NCBI GenBank assembly: GCA_020200675.1 | Contig: JAIVIG010000013.1 | Span: 1-20,073, forward strand | Length of the DNA: 20,073 bases | Reading direction: 5' to 3' | From: Actinomycetota bacterium | GTDB lineage: Bacteria; Actinomycetota; Rubrobacteria; Rubrobacterales; Rubrobacteraceae | Shown here: piece after piece, positions 8,433-14,888 of the stretch | Position numbering within the stretch: the first letter of the stretch is position 1 | Layout: each line of letters begins with the position of its first letter | Position numbers and translations under genes: made by a program | The notes under the pieces: generated by a model | What the model saw: the letters and a program-made list of their open reading frames with translations, nothing else | Told to the model about the DNA's origin: nothing | Databases searched by the model: none

Positions 8433-8493
8433 GAGCTCTCCGAGTATATTGCAACCCTGCAGGGGCAGAGTACTCGGAAAGGGGTAGGGCGAT
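8433..8493 (+). promoter_or_regulatory. 5' leader shared by the two ThDP genes (copy 1)
   Basis: The 61 bases before the first ThDP gene match the 57 bases before the second. Both begin GAGCTCTC, followed by TATATT, GCAGGGG and GGGGTAGGGCGAT up to the ATG. The match outside coding sequence shows that the duplication or a later conversion carried the leader along. In this copy CCGAGTA (8440-8446) and TACTCGG (8471-8477) can pair around a loop containing the palindrome CCCTGCAGGG. That hairpin is not preserved in copy 2, so its function is doubtful. No convincing -35/-10 pair was found. Confidence 0.4.
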
Positions 8494-9933
8494 ATGGCGA
8501 CGGTGCGCGAGGTCACCTACGATCTTCTGCGGAACCTCGGGATGACGACCATCTTCGGCAATCCCGGCTCCACGGAGCTGCCGTTCTTGCAAGACTTCCC
8601 GGGGGACTTCCGGTACGTGCTGGGGCTGCAGGAGGCGAGCGCGTTGGGGATGGCGGACGGATACGCCCAGGGGACGGGTCGGGCGGCGTTTGTTAACCTG
8701 CACACGGGACCTGGGTTGGGTAACGCGATGGGGGCGATGGTGACGGCGTGGCACAACAGGACGCCGCTGGTCGTCACCGCCGGCCAGCAGGACCGGCGGC
8801 ATCTTGTCCTGGATCCCATGCTAAGCGGGAACCTGGTGGAGCTCGCCCAGCCTTACGTCAAGCGCAGTCACGAGCCCGAGCGGGCCGAGGACGTCCCACG
8901 GGAGTTGATGCGCGCCTATCACATGGCGATGCAGGCCCCGAAAGGGCCGGTCTTCGTCTCGATCCCAATGAACGACTGGGACGTCGAAGCCGAGCCGCCC
9001 CCCAGCCACGAGGTCTACCACGACCCCACACCCGACCCGGAGGGGATCAAGAAGTTCGCGCAGGTGCTCGCGGGGGCGGAGAGGCCGGCGATCGTGGCCG
9101 GCGCCTGGGTCGACCGGAAGGGGGCTTTCTACGATACGGTGGCGCTCGCCGAGAAGCTCAAGGCGGCGGTGTGGGAGGCCCCGCTGGCCTCCAGAGCAGG
9201 CTTCCCGCAGAACCACCCCCTCTTCCAGGGTAGCCTCGCCCCCGCTCAGAAGCAGGTCGCCGAGCAGCTCTCCGGCCACGACGTCGTGCTCGTCCTCGGC
9301 GCGCCAGTCTTTCTGTACTACCCCTACGTCCCTGGTCCCGTAGTCAAGGAAGGCACCGAGGTACTCCAGATCGAGCCCGCAACGCCGATACCGCCCGCCT
9401 ACCTTATACACACCTTCGCGCAGATGCTGCCGGACGAGACCTCGATCTTCGAGGAGTCTGGCTCCAGCAGGGGAATCTTCCACGAGTACGTGAGGCCGAG
9501 CTGGCCGGGCGCGTACTTCAACGCCGCCTCGGGGTCTTTGGGCTACGCGATGCCCGCCTCCGTCGGGTACAAGCTGGCGATGCCCGAGAGGCCGGTGGTG
9601 TGCCTGATCGGGGACGGCTCCAGCATGTACTCTAACCAGGCTATGTGGACCGCCGCTCAGTACGGGGCGAAGGTCCTCTTCGTCGTCGTGGACAACAAGG
9701 GCTACTACATCCTCAAGGGCTTCCGCGACGCCATAGGGATAGACGACTCCGTCCCCGGCCTCGACGTACCCCACCTCGACCTCGTCAAGGTGGCCGAAGG
9801 CATGGGCGTCCGCGGCGAAAGGGTCGAGGATCCGGAGACCCTAAAGGCCGCCCTCGAACGCGGCTTCGCCGCGAAATGGCCCTACCTGATCAACGTTATG
9901 GTCGAGCCGCAGGTGCCCGAGCTACCGAGCTGA
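8494..9933 (+). CDS. Benzoylformate decarboxylase-like ThDP enzyme, copy 1, with internal in-frame deletion
   Basis: A 479-residue thiamine diphosphate (ThDP) enzyme of the benzoylformate decarboxylase type; the family usually has about 525-530 residues. The N-terminal pyrimidine-binding domain has S26, E47 and H70 at the same numbers as in the Pseudomonas putida enzyme. The C-terminal domain keeps GDGSSMYSNQAMW and the following VVDNKG, the ThDP/Mg motif. Compared with copy 2, about 48 residues are missing after VVKEGTEVLQIE (about 8494+860). This removes the end of the central domain and the linker before the cofactor domain without breaking frame. The family's His281 position is Tyr (VFLYYPY). 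It may be active with a minimal central domain, or it may be decaying; there are no stops or frameshifts. Copy 2 follows 84 bases later. Confidence 0.88.
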   Translation: MATVREVTYDLLRNLGMTTIFGNPGSTELPFLQDFPGDFRYVLGLQEASALGMADGYAQGTGRAAFVNLHTGPGLGNAMGAMVTAWHNRTPLVVTAGQQDRRHLVLDPMLSGNLVELAQPYVKRSHEPERAEDVPRELMRAYHMAMQAPKGPVFVSIPMNDWDVEAEPPPSHEVYHDPTPDPEGIKKFAQVLAGAERPAIVAGAWVDRKGAFYDTVALAEKLKAAVWEAPLASRAGFPQNHPLFQGSLAPAQKQVAEQLSGHDVVLVLGAPVFLYYPYVPGPVVKEGTEVLQIEPATPIPPAYLIHTFAQMLPDETSIFEESGSSRGIFHEYVRPSWPGAYFNAASGSLGYAMPASVGYKLAMPERPVVCLIGDGSSMYSNQAMWTAAQYGAKVLFVVVDNKGYYILKGFRDAIGIDDSVPGLDVPHLDLVKVAEGMGVRGERVEDPETLKAALERGFAAKWPYLINVMVEPQVPELPS

Positions 9934-9960
9934 GGCCGGCCACTCACAAAGGCGGGCACA

Positions 9961-10017
9961 GAGCTCTCTGGTATATTCCTCGCAGGGGTAAGTGTCTCGA
10001 TAAGGGGGTAGGGCGAT
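9961..10017 (+). promoter_or_regulatory. 5' leader shared by the two ThDP genes (copy 2)
   Basis: This is the counterpart of the leader of copy 1, beginning GAGCTCTC and ending GGGGGTAGGGCGAT directly before ATG 10018. AAGGGGG/TAGGG is the only candidate ribosome-binding stretch. The TATATT hexamer is retained at about 9972. The leader sits only 27 bases after the stop of copy 1, so a separate promoter here would allow copy 2 to be expressed alone. Confidence 0.35.
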
Positions 10018-11601
10018 ATGGCGACGGTGCGCGAGGTCACCTACGATCTTCTGCGGAACCTCGGGATGACGACCATCTTCGGCAACCCCGGCTCCACGGA
10101 GCTGCCGTTCTTGCAAGACTTCTCAGAGGACTTCCGGTACGTCTTGGGGCTGCAGGAGGCGAGCGCGCTCGGGATGGCGGATGGGTACGCCCAGGGGACG
10201 GGTCGGGCGGCGTTTGTTAACCTGCACACGGGACCTGGGTTGGGTAACGCGATGGGGGCGATGGTGACGGCGTGGCACAACAGGACGCCGCTGGTCGTCA
10301 CCGCCGGTCAGCAGGACCGGCGGCACATCGCGCTCGAGCCGCTGTTGACGGGGGACCTCGTGGACCTCGCGAAGCCCTACGTCAAGCGCAGCCACGAGCC
10401 GTACCGGGCCGAGGACGTGCCGCGGGAGATCCACCGGGCTTACCACACCGCGATGCAAGCTCCGAGAGGCCCGGTCTTCGTCTCGATCCCGATGAACGAC
10501 TGGGACGTCGAGGCCGAGCCTTTCGCGGCGCGTGAGATCTCGCACCGCTCCGCGCCCGATCCCGAGGCTCTGAAGGGTGCCGCACGGCTGCTCGCGGGGG
10601 CGCGGAGGCCGGCGATCGTGGCCGGTCCCGGGGTTGCTCGGGCGGGGGCTTTCTACGACTCGGTAGCGCTCGCGGAGAAGATGCGGGCGGAGGTGTGGGC
10701 CGCCCCGAACTCCCCCCTGGCCAGCTTCCCCGAGGACCATCCGCTCTTCAGGGGGCATCTGGTCCTGGCTCAGAAAGGCCTCGCCGAACAGCTCTCCCCC
10801 TACGACGCGGTGCTGGTATTGGGCGCCCAGGTCTTCCAGTACTACCCCTACGCACCCGGACCCGTTGTCAAGGAGGGGACGAGCCTGGTTCAGGTCACCG
10901 AAGACTTCGAGGAGGCAAACAGGGCCGCGACCGGGACGAGCCTGGTCGGGGACGTAGGCGTCGCGATCCGCCAGCTCACCGCGCTTTTGCCGGAGACCGA
11001 ATGGCAGGCGCCGTCCGCGCCGGAGAAGCCCCCGGCGCCCGAGACCTCCTCGCCGATATCCGTCGAGTACCTCATGTACGTCCTCTCGAAGGTCCTGCCG
11101 GAAGACGCGATGGTCGCCGACGAGTCGGCCTCCAGCAAGGCCAAGCTCCACCGGCACGTCCGGCCGAGCAGGCCCGGCGGTTATCTCGCCTCCGCCGCCG
11201 GGGGCCTCGGATACTGCCTGCCCGCCGCCGTCGGGCTCAAGCTCGCTCAGCCGGAGCGCCCGGTGGTCTGCGTGATCGGGGACGGTTCCGTCTCATACTC
11301 GATACAGGCGCTGTGGAGCGCCGCCCGGTACGAAACGGGCGTGGTCGTCGTCGTGGTCAACAACAAGGGATACTCGATCCTCAAGGGCTTCCGCGACGCC
11401 ATAGGTATAGACGACAGCGTTCCCGGCCTCGACGTCCCCGGAATAGACTTCGTGGGCATAGCGAAAGGGTTCGGCGTTGGCGGCGAGAGGATCGAGGAGG
11501 CGGAGGATCTCGAAGGAGCGTTGCAGCGCGCCCTCGCCGCCGGAAGGCCCTGCCTGCTGGACGTGAGCGTCGATCCTGCGGTCCCGAAGCTACTGAGCTG
11601 A
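10018..11601 (+). CDS. Benzoylformate decarboxylase-like ThDP enzyme, copy 2 (full length)
   Basis: A 527-residue ThDP-dependent enzyme. It matches the benzoylformate decarboxylase family along its whole length, with S26, E47 (the Glu that activates ThDP) and H70 in the expected places. The central domain includes the EDFEEANRAATGTSLVGDVG stretch that copy 1 lacks. The ThDP/Mg site is GDGSVSYSIQALW...VVNNKG. SVPGLDVPGIDF near the C-terminus is a family signature. The usual reaction is non-oxidative decarboxylation of an aromatic 2-oxo acid to the aldehyde. The residue equivalent to His281 is Tyr (VFQYYPY), so specificity or proton relay may differ and the substrate should not be assumed to be benzoylformate. 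Start ATG fixed by identity with copy 1. Confidence 0.9.
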   Translation: MATVREVTYDLLRNLGMTTIFGNPGSTELPFLQDFSEDFRYVLGLQEASALGMADGYAQGTGRAAFVNLHTGPGLGNAMGAMVTAWHNRTPLVVTAGQQDRRHIALEPLLTGDLVDLAKPYVKRSHEPYRAEDVPREIHRAYHTAMQAPRGPVFVSIPMNDWDVEAEPFAAREISHRSAPDPEALKGAARLLAGARRPAIVAGPGVARAGAFYDSVALAEKMRAEVWAAPNSPLASFPEDHPLFRGHLVLAQKGLAEQLSPYDAVLVLGAQVFQYYPYAPGPVVKEGTSLVQVTEDFEEANRAATGTSLVGDVGVAIRQLTALLPETEWQAPSAPEKPPAPETSSPISVEYLMYVLSKVLPEDAMVADESASSKAKLHRHVRPSRPGGYLASAAGGLGYCLPAAVGLKLAQPERPVVCVIGDGSVSYSIQALWSAARYETGVVVVVVNNKGYSILKGFRDAIGIDDSVPGLDVPGIDFVGIAKGFGVGGERIEEAEDLEGALQRALAAGRPCLLDVSVDPAVPKLLS

Positions 11602-11643
11602 GCGCAGCGAGTACGAGGCGCGACCCGCGATCCGCGTCACGGG

Positions 11644-12390
11644 CTAAGAGCCGTCTTTCAGTTCCCTGGTCTCGTTGATCGCGGCGGCGTACTCCTTGGC
11701 CATCCGCTGGTAGCGGTCGACCTCCTTGAAGGCGGCCCGATCCTTGAGCTCGCCGAAGCGCCTCTTGAGGGCGACGGTGACGAAGAACACGCCCCGATAG
11801 TAGGGCACTAGCTGTTCGAGGGTTATCGGTGGCCTATCAGGGCGGACCGTCGAGGCTTCGGCTTCTTCGGCGGGGACCCTTATCTCCACCGCGCCGTCTC
11901 TCTCTCCGGGGCTCGCGTCGGGCAGCTCGTCGAGGGCGCCGAGTACCTCGTCGTCGCCGGGCCTGTCGGCGAAGTCGTGCCCCGCGTAGAGGTAGCGGAT
12001 CACGCCCGCGCGATCGACGACCACGATGGTCGGGACCGCCACGCCCTCCTTGTCGTTCCACAGGTCGCAGCGTTTGGCGAGGGCCCCTCTAGGATCGCTC
12101 AAGAGCGTGAAGGGGAGGTCGAGCTTCTCGACCATCGCCTCGTTGTGGGAGGGCGGGTCCACGCTCACGCCCACGACCCTCGTCCCGCGCTTCTCGAACT
12201 CCTCGTACTTCCTGGCGTAGCTGACCAGCTGCCCGTTGCAGTACGGTCACCAGTCGCCCCGGTAGAAGACGAGGACCACCGGCCCTTCAAGTAGCTGCTC
12301 GAGCAGATTGAAGGGGTGTCCCTCTTCGTCGGGTAGCTCGAAGGCCGGCATCGCCTGCCCGACCTCTACTCCGGTGCTCGTCTCGGTCAC
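11644..12390 (-). CDS. Peroxiredoxin-like selenoprotein (AhpC/TSA family) with Sec encoded by in-frame UGA
   Basis: Read through one UGA, this is a continuous 248-residue AhpC/TSA-type thioredoxin-fold protein. It has the strand and loop VVLVFYRGDW, then UGA at 12249-12247 (residue 48), then PYCNGQLVSY, GVSVDPPSHN, FTLLSDPRG and VPTIVVVDRAGVIRYLY. In cysteine homologues of this family the residue at the UGA is the peroxidatic Cys of a CPYC motif, so the product would carry U-P-Y-C and reduce peroxides at a selenolate. The frame is intact on both sides and the sequence is family-like throughout, unlike a decayed gene. A SECIS-like hairpin follows directly. The start is GTG 12390, preceded by GAGGAG. 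A C-terminal extension of about 80 residues (TLEQLVPYYRGVFFVTVALK...) goes beyond the fold. Alternative: a nonsense mutation at the active site. Confidence 0.8.
12204..12249 (-). promoter_or_regulatory. Putative bacterial SECIS element
   Basis: Counting from the U of UGA (12249) on the minus strand, C5-U10 pairs with A41-G46 (6 bp, CGUACU with AGUACG). G16, G17 and G18 pair with C36, C35 and C33 with one bulged G. A20-U23 pairs with A28-U31, leaving the apical tetraloop GGUC at 24-27 (12226-12223). A GGUC loop on a short stem about 20 bases after UGA is the arrangement of the E. coli fdhF SECIS, where the loop is bound by SelB. Folding was done by eye. Confidence 0.7.
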
Positions 12391-12542
12391 GTTCTCCTCA
12401 TTTCCGTGCGTTCTCTGCCCGGCCAATGTACCCGCTCTCGGGTCCGGGAAAGCCAAACCTCGTTTCGAGCCGGCATAAGCCCGACGGATAACGGGACCCA
12501 GCCACCGCCGTGTGTGTTAACTCCGGCAATTTCGAGAGTGTC

Positions 12543-12548
12543 TATAAT
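12543..12548 (+). promoter_or_regulatory. Candidate -10 box upstream of hicBA
   Basis: A perfect TATAAT lies 67 bases before the hicB start in a locally AT-rich stretch. No good -35 is present at 17 bases; TTAACT lies 20 bases upstream. The long leader leaves room for autoregulation by the antitoxin, but no clear inverted repeat was found. Confidence 0.4.
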
Positions 12549-12615
12549 ATCGTTCTAATGACGTACAGACGCGATGCAGATGCAATAGGGGAGAGGAAAA
12601 GGGGCTGGAAGGGCA

Positions 12616-12858
12616 GTGGGTAAGGAGATCACGAGGCGTTATAGAGTAATCATTGAGCCGGATGAGGACGGTGTTTTCATCGCTACCGTTCCGTCGTTGC
12701 CTGGCGTGGTGGACCAGGGTGAGACCGAAGAAGAGGCCCTTGAGAACATCAAGGAAGCTCTGGACTTCACCCTTACCGATATGATCGAGCGCGGGGAGGA
12801 AATACCTCCGAGCGACGCTGGTCGCGGTGTGGTCCGAGAAGTAGAGTTGGCCGTCTAG
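12616..12858 (+). CDS. hicB: HicB-family antitoxin
   Basis: An 80-residue protein of the HicB-like antitoxin family. It has the partial RNase-H-like fold signature YRVIIEPDEDGVFIATVPSL, PGVVDQGETEEEALENIKEAL and a short acidic C-terminus. It lacks the C-terminal helix-turn-helix or ribbon-helix-helix of longer HicB proteins, so repression, if any, may need the complex or another factor. The start is GTG 12616, with GGAAGGG directly upstream. HicB neutralises the HicA mRNA interferase encoded seven bases downstream; the two genes form a toxin-antitoxin operon with the antitoxin first. Confidence 0.85.
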   Translation: MGKEITRRYRVIIEPDEDGVFIATVPSLPGVVDQGETEEEALENIKEALDFTLTDMIERGEEIPPSDAGRGVVREVELAV

Positions 12859-12865
12859 CCTCGGG

Positions 12866-13084
12866 GTGGCGAAGCTGCCCGTTTGTTCCGGTGCCGAAGC
12901 GGTAAGTGCCTTCGAAAGGTTAGGCTATGAACAGGTTAACCAAAGAGGGTCTCACGTCCGACTAAAGGCCGAAGGCCGTACTTCTCTAACTGTTCCTTTG
13001 CACCGCACACTCGCGAAAGGCACACTACGCGACCTTGTAGGAAAATCCGGCTTTACTGTGGAAGAGTTCAAAGACGCTTTCTAG
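12866..13084 (+). CDS. hicA: HicA-family mRNA interferase toxin
   Basis: A 72-residue protein of the HicA family, a double-stranded-RNA-binding-like fold that cleaves mRNA. The signature AVSAFERLGYEQVNQRGSHV contains the catalytic His in GSHV. The phrases LTVPLHRTLAKGTLRDLV and the terminal GFTVEEFKDAF are typical. The start is GTG 12866, seven bases after hicB, with only a weak ribosome site, consistent with translation coupled to the antitoxin. The coding sequence is less GC-rich than the flanking metabolic genes, which fits acquisition as part of an accessory block. It ends six bases from the convergent coiled-coil gene, with no room for a terminator. Confidence 0.85.
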   Translation: MAKLPVCSGAEAVSAFERLGYEQVNQRGSHVRLKAEGRTSLTVPLHRTLAKGTLRDLVGKSGFTVEEFKDAF

Positions 13085-13090
13085 TCCTCA

Positions 13091-13609
13091 TCATAGCCTG
13101 TGTCCGATTGTAGCTAGTCGATTCGCTGCTTGCTGTACGGTCAAAACCATAATGGGATTCTCGAACTGCTTTCGCTCTTTGGCATCGCACCACCCTCGCA
13201 GTTCTAGGTCGCCGAATAAGGCCCCAACCGGACCTGCGAATCGTTGGCCGTACTGGGCCATTGTCTCTTGGTGGTAAGCTCGCGTCTCTGCGCTAAAAAC
13301 TCCTGTCTGAGGGTCTTCTTTAGCACGTTCCCCCAAAAACTGACAAAGCTTCTCAGAGAGCCGAAGGCAGCGCTGCTTTAACTCTTCGTCATTGAGCTTA
13401 GGCATCTCTGCCCTCAGTCTTTCGACCTGCTCTCGAAGTTGCTTGTTTTGCCCTCGAAGTTGCGAGAGTTCCCGCGAAGTTTCAGTAGACCTTCGTCTGT
13501 TAGAGGATTCGTCAACCTGTTGGTACTCGGGCTCTGGAACTGATGCTGACCCTGCACCGGACGCTGCTATCCCAACTGCCTTCAAGGCGAAGGACACCAG
13601 AATCAACAT
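13091..13609 (-). CDS. Membrane-anchored coiled-coil protein of unknown function, 5' end cut by an IS
   Basis: A 172-residue open frame if started at ATG 13609. The first 20 residues are hydrophobic (MLILVSFALKAVGIAA), followed by a polar linker and a heptad-like coiled coil (about 45-90: SRELSQLRGQNKQLREQVERLRAEM). A C-terminal globular part contains KQRCLRLSEKLCQFLGERAKED and ENPIMVLTVQQAANRLATIGHRL. No family was recognised. ATG 13609 has no Shine-Dalgarno site and lies inside the hydrophobic helix; the in-frame sequence just upstream (LVIGVVVG) continues the helix to the IS boundary at 13633. The native start is therefore probably lost to the insertion. GC content is visibly lower than in the neighbouring core genes. 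Confidence 0.6.
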   Translation of the reverse strand: MLILVSFALKAVGIAASGAGSASVPEPEYQQVDESSNRRRSTETSRELSQLRGQNKQLREQVERLRAEMPKLNDEELKQRCLRLSEKLCQFLGERAKEDPQTGVFSAETRAYHQETMAQYGQRFAGPVGALFGDLELRGWCDAKERKQFENPIMVLTVQQAANRLATIGHRL

Positions 13610-13633
13610 CCCTACGACTACACCGATTACTAG

Positions 13634-14645
13634 ATGAGTGTTGCATGGATTCGATACGGGATAGAAAGGAGGCCATCCGACTGCTGTTCCCCAACCAAAG
13701 GAGCACCGGATGGCCCGACACCACCATACCCCACGTCTCGCCGCCACGGAAGAGGCCGTGATCGTCCTGTTCTGCCTAGTCGACGACACGCCTACGCCCT
13801 GCTCAACCCGCCAGGGCGGCGCTACGAATCCCTCAAGAGGCTCTCCGACTCGGAGGTCATCGCCCTCGCCTTGTTGTTCCAGCAGCTTCGGGGGGTGGAA
13901 CAAGGCGAGCGCTCGTTCTTGCGAGACGCGGAGAGGTTCTTCGCGCACCTCTTCCCCGGGGTAGCGAGGCTCCACCCCTCCTCTTTCAACCGGCGCGTGA
14001 AGAAGCTGCGGCGCTTCCTCCTGGAGCCCTTGGGGCGAGACGTGGCGGCCGAGGAGCTGGTGGGAGAGCCCGAGACCTTGATCATCGATTCGACCCTGCT
14101 CTCGGTGGTGCACCCGCGCCAGGAGGTCGGGCAGTCGGCGGGTTTCGAGGGGCGGCATGGGTGCGGTGGGGCTCCTTCAGCGTCTACGGGGTCAAGCTGC
14201 ATCTGCTGCTGCTGTGCGCGACCAACGGGGTGCCCCCCCTGTGCTACGAGCTCACCGCCGCCAACGTTGCCGAGGTGAAGCTTACCGAGGAGCTTCTCAC
14301 CGAGGCGGGCCTGGGGGAGGCCGTGGCGCGCAGGTTGCTGGGGGATCTGGCCTACCACCAGAGCGAGGCGCTGGAGGAGGCCCTGGCCGACTGCGGCGTT
14401 CTCCTGCTGGTGAGACCCAGCGTTCCCGGCAAGGCGGCAAGAGGCACCAGGTGGAGATAGCGCTCGCGAGCCTCAAGCGGGTCTTCGGGATCGGCGAGAC
14501 GCTGGCGACCACGCTGGTGGGTCTGGTCACCAGGATCGCGGCGAAGATCGCCGCCTACACTTACGCCTTCCTGGTCAACCGTCGCCTGGGGAGGCCGCAA
14601 GGGCGGATCAAGGAGCTGTGGGCCTGAGATCCTCGCAACACTCAT
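13634..14645 (+). mobile_element. IS982-like insertion sequence, inactivated
   Basis: The element is about 1.01 kb. Terminal inverted repeats are perfect for 11 bases (ATGAGTGTTGC at 13634-13644; its complement at 14635-14645), and GGAT after two mismatches extends the match to 15 of 17. CTAG occurs immediately outside both ends (13630-13633 and 14646-14649), consistent with a 4-bp target duplication or with extension of the repeats. It encodes one transposase, in plus orientation, broken by frameshifts. Size and transposase sequence fit the IS982 family best; IS5-type elements also use CTAG-like targets, so the family call is tentative. Confidence 0.8.
13710..14627 (+). pseudogene. IS982-like DDE transposase with at least three frameshifts
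   Basis: The protein can be followed through four frame segments. ATG 13710 (AAAGGAG upstream) gives ATEEAVIVLFCLVDD. After a shift near 13788 the frame gives AYALLNPPGRRYESLKRL through LIIDSTLLSV and QSAGFEG. After loss of one G in the run at 14149-14152 it continues AAWVRWGSFSVYGVKLHLL to LLGDLAYHQSE. After a third shift between about 14425 and 14447 it ends QVEIALASLKRVFGIGETL...GRPQGRIKELWA. The DDE catalytic residues are probably the D of IDSTLL, the D of GDLAYH and the E of QVEIAL; all are still encoded but in different frames. No translation-level programmed shift explains three events, so the copy is dead. Confidence 0.85.
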
Positions 14646-14733
14646 CTAGCTTTCTGTAGGCGAAGTTCTTTGAAATTTGTGTTACAATAATGCAGCAGGC
14701 GATACTGCCCCTCTATGTAGGAGGTAAGGACCG

Positions 14734-14823
14734 ATGCAGAGAAAGGTCGACAACTAGCCGCAGGCACTGGCGTTGTGGCACGACCAGAGTTTGTTGCACG
14801 GGCTGGCGATCGCTGACTCTTGA
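14734..14823 (+). other. Short ORF with strong ribosome site and in-frame amber codon
   Basis: AGGAGG (14719-14724) sits nine bases before ATG 14734. The frame reads MQRKVDN, then TAG (14755-14757), then PQALALWHDQSLLHGLAIAD and a Ser before TGA at 14821-14823. The amino-acid composition after the TAG looks protein-like. It may be a small gene with a nonsense mutation, a seven-residue leader peptide for the operon starting at 14889, or a remnant of a longer gene. Not recognised. Confidence 0.35.
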
Positions 14824-14825
14824 CA
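14820..14825 (+). promoter_or_regulatory. Consensus -35 hexamer before the two-gene unknown operon
   Basis: TTGACA is a perfect -35 match, 63 bases before the ATG at 14889. The only -10-like sequences are GAATAT at a spacing of 19 and TATTTT at 22, both poor, so the promoter assignment is tentative. Confidence 0.3.
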
Positions 14826-14888
14826 GGAGCGGCTTCGCTGGCCCGAATATTTTTGCTACCTAATACTACTCTCGGGAAAGGGAATGCT

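Noticed and set aside
8440..8477. CCGAGTA...TACTCGG hairpin as a riboswitch or attenuator
   Set aside because: The arms are not preserved in the homologous leader of copy 2, no U-run follows, and no known riboswitch pattern was recognised.
8821..11157. Two long minus-strand open frames across the ThDP genes (8821-9774 and 10123-11157)
   Set aside because: They are mirror frames of high-GC coding sequence; composition is Arg/Gly/Val-rich with no motifs, whereas the plus strand encodes clear enzymes.
12247..12249. Treating the UGA in the peroxiredoxin as a simple nonsense mutation
   Set aside because: Not excluded, but ranked lower: the stop falls exactly on the catalytic residue, the frame is intact on both sides, and a GGUC-loop hairpin lies in the right place.
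14660..14690. Promoter from TTGAAA and TACAAT right of the IS
   Set aside because: The spacing between the two hexamers is only seven bases, and no other -35 fits the -10.
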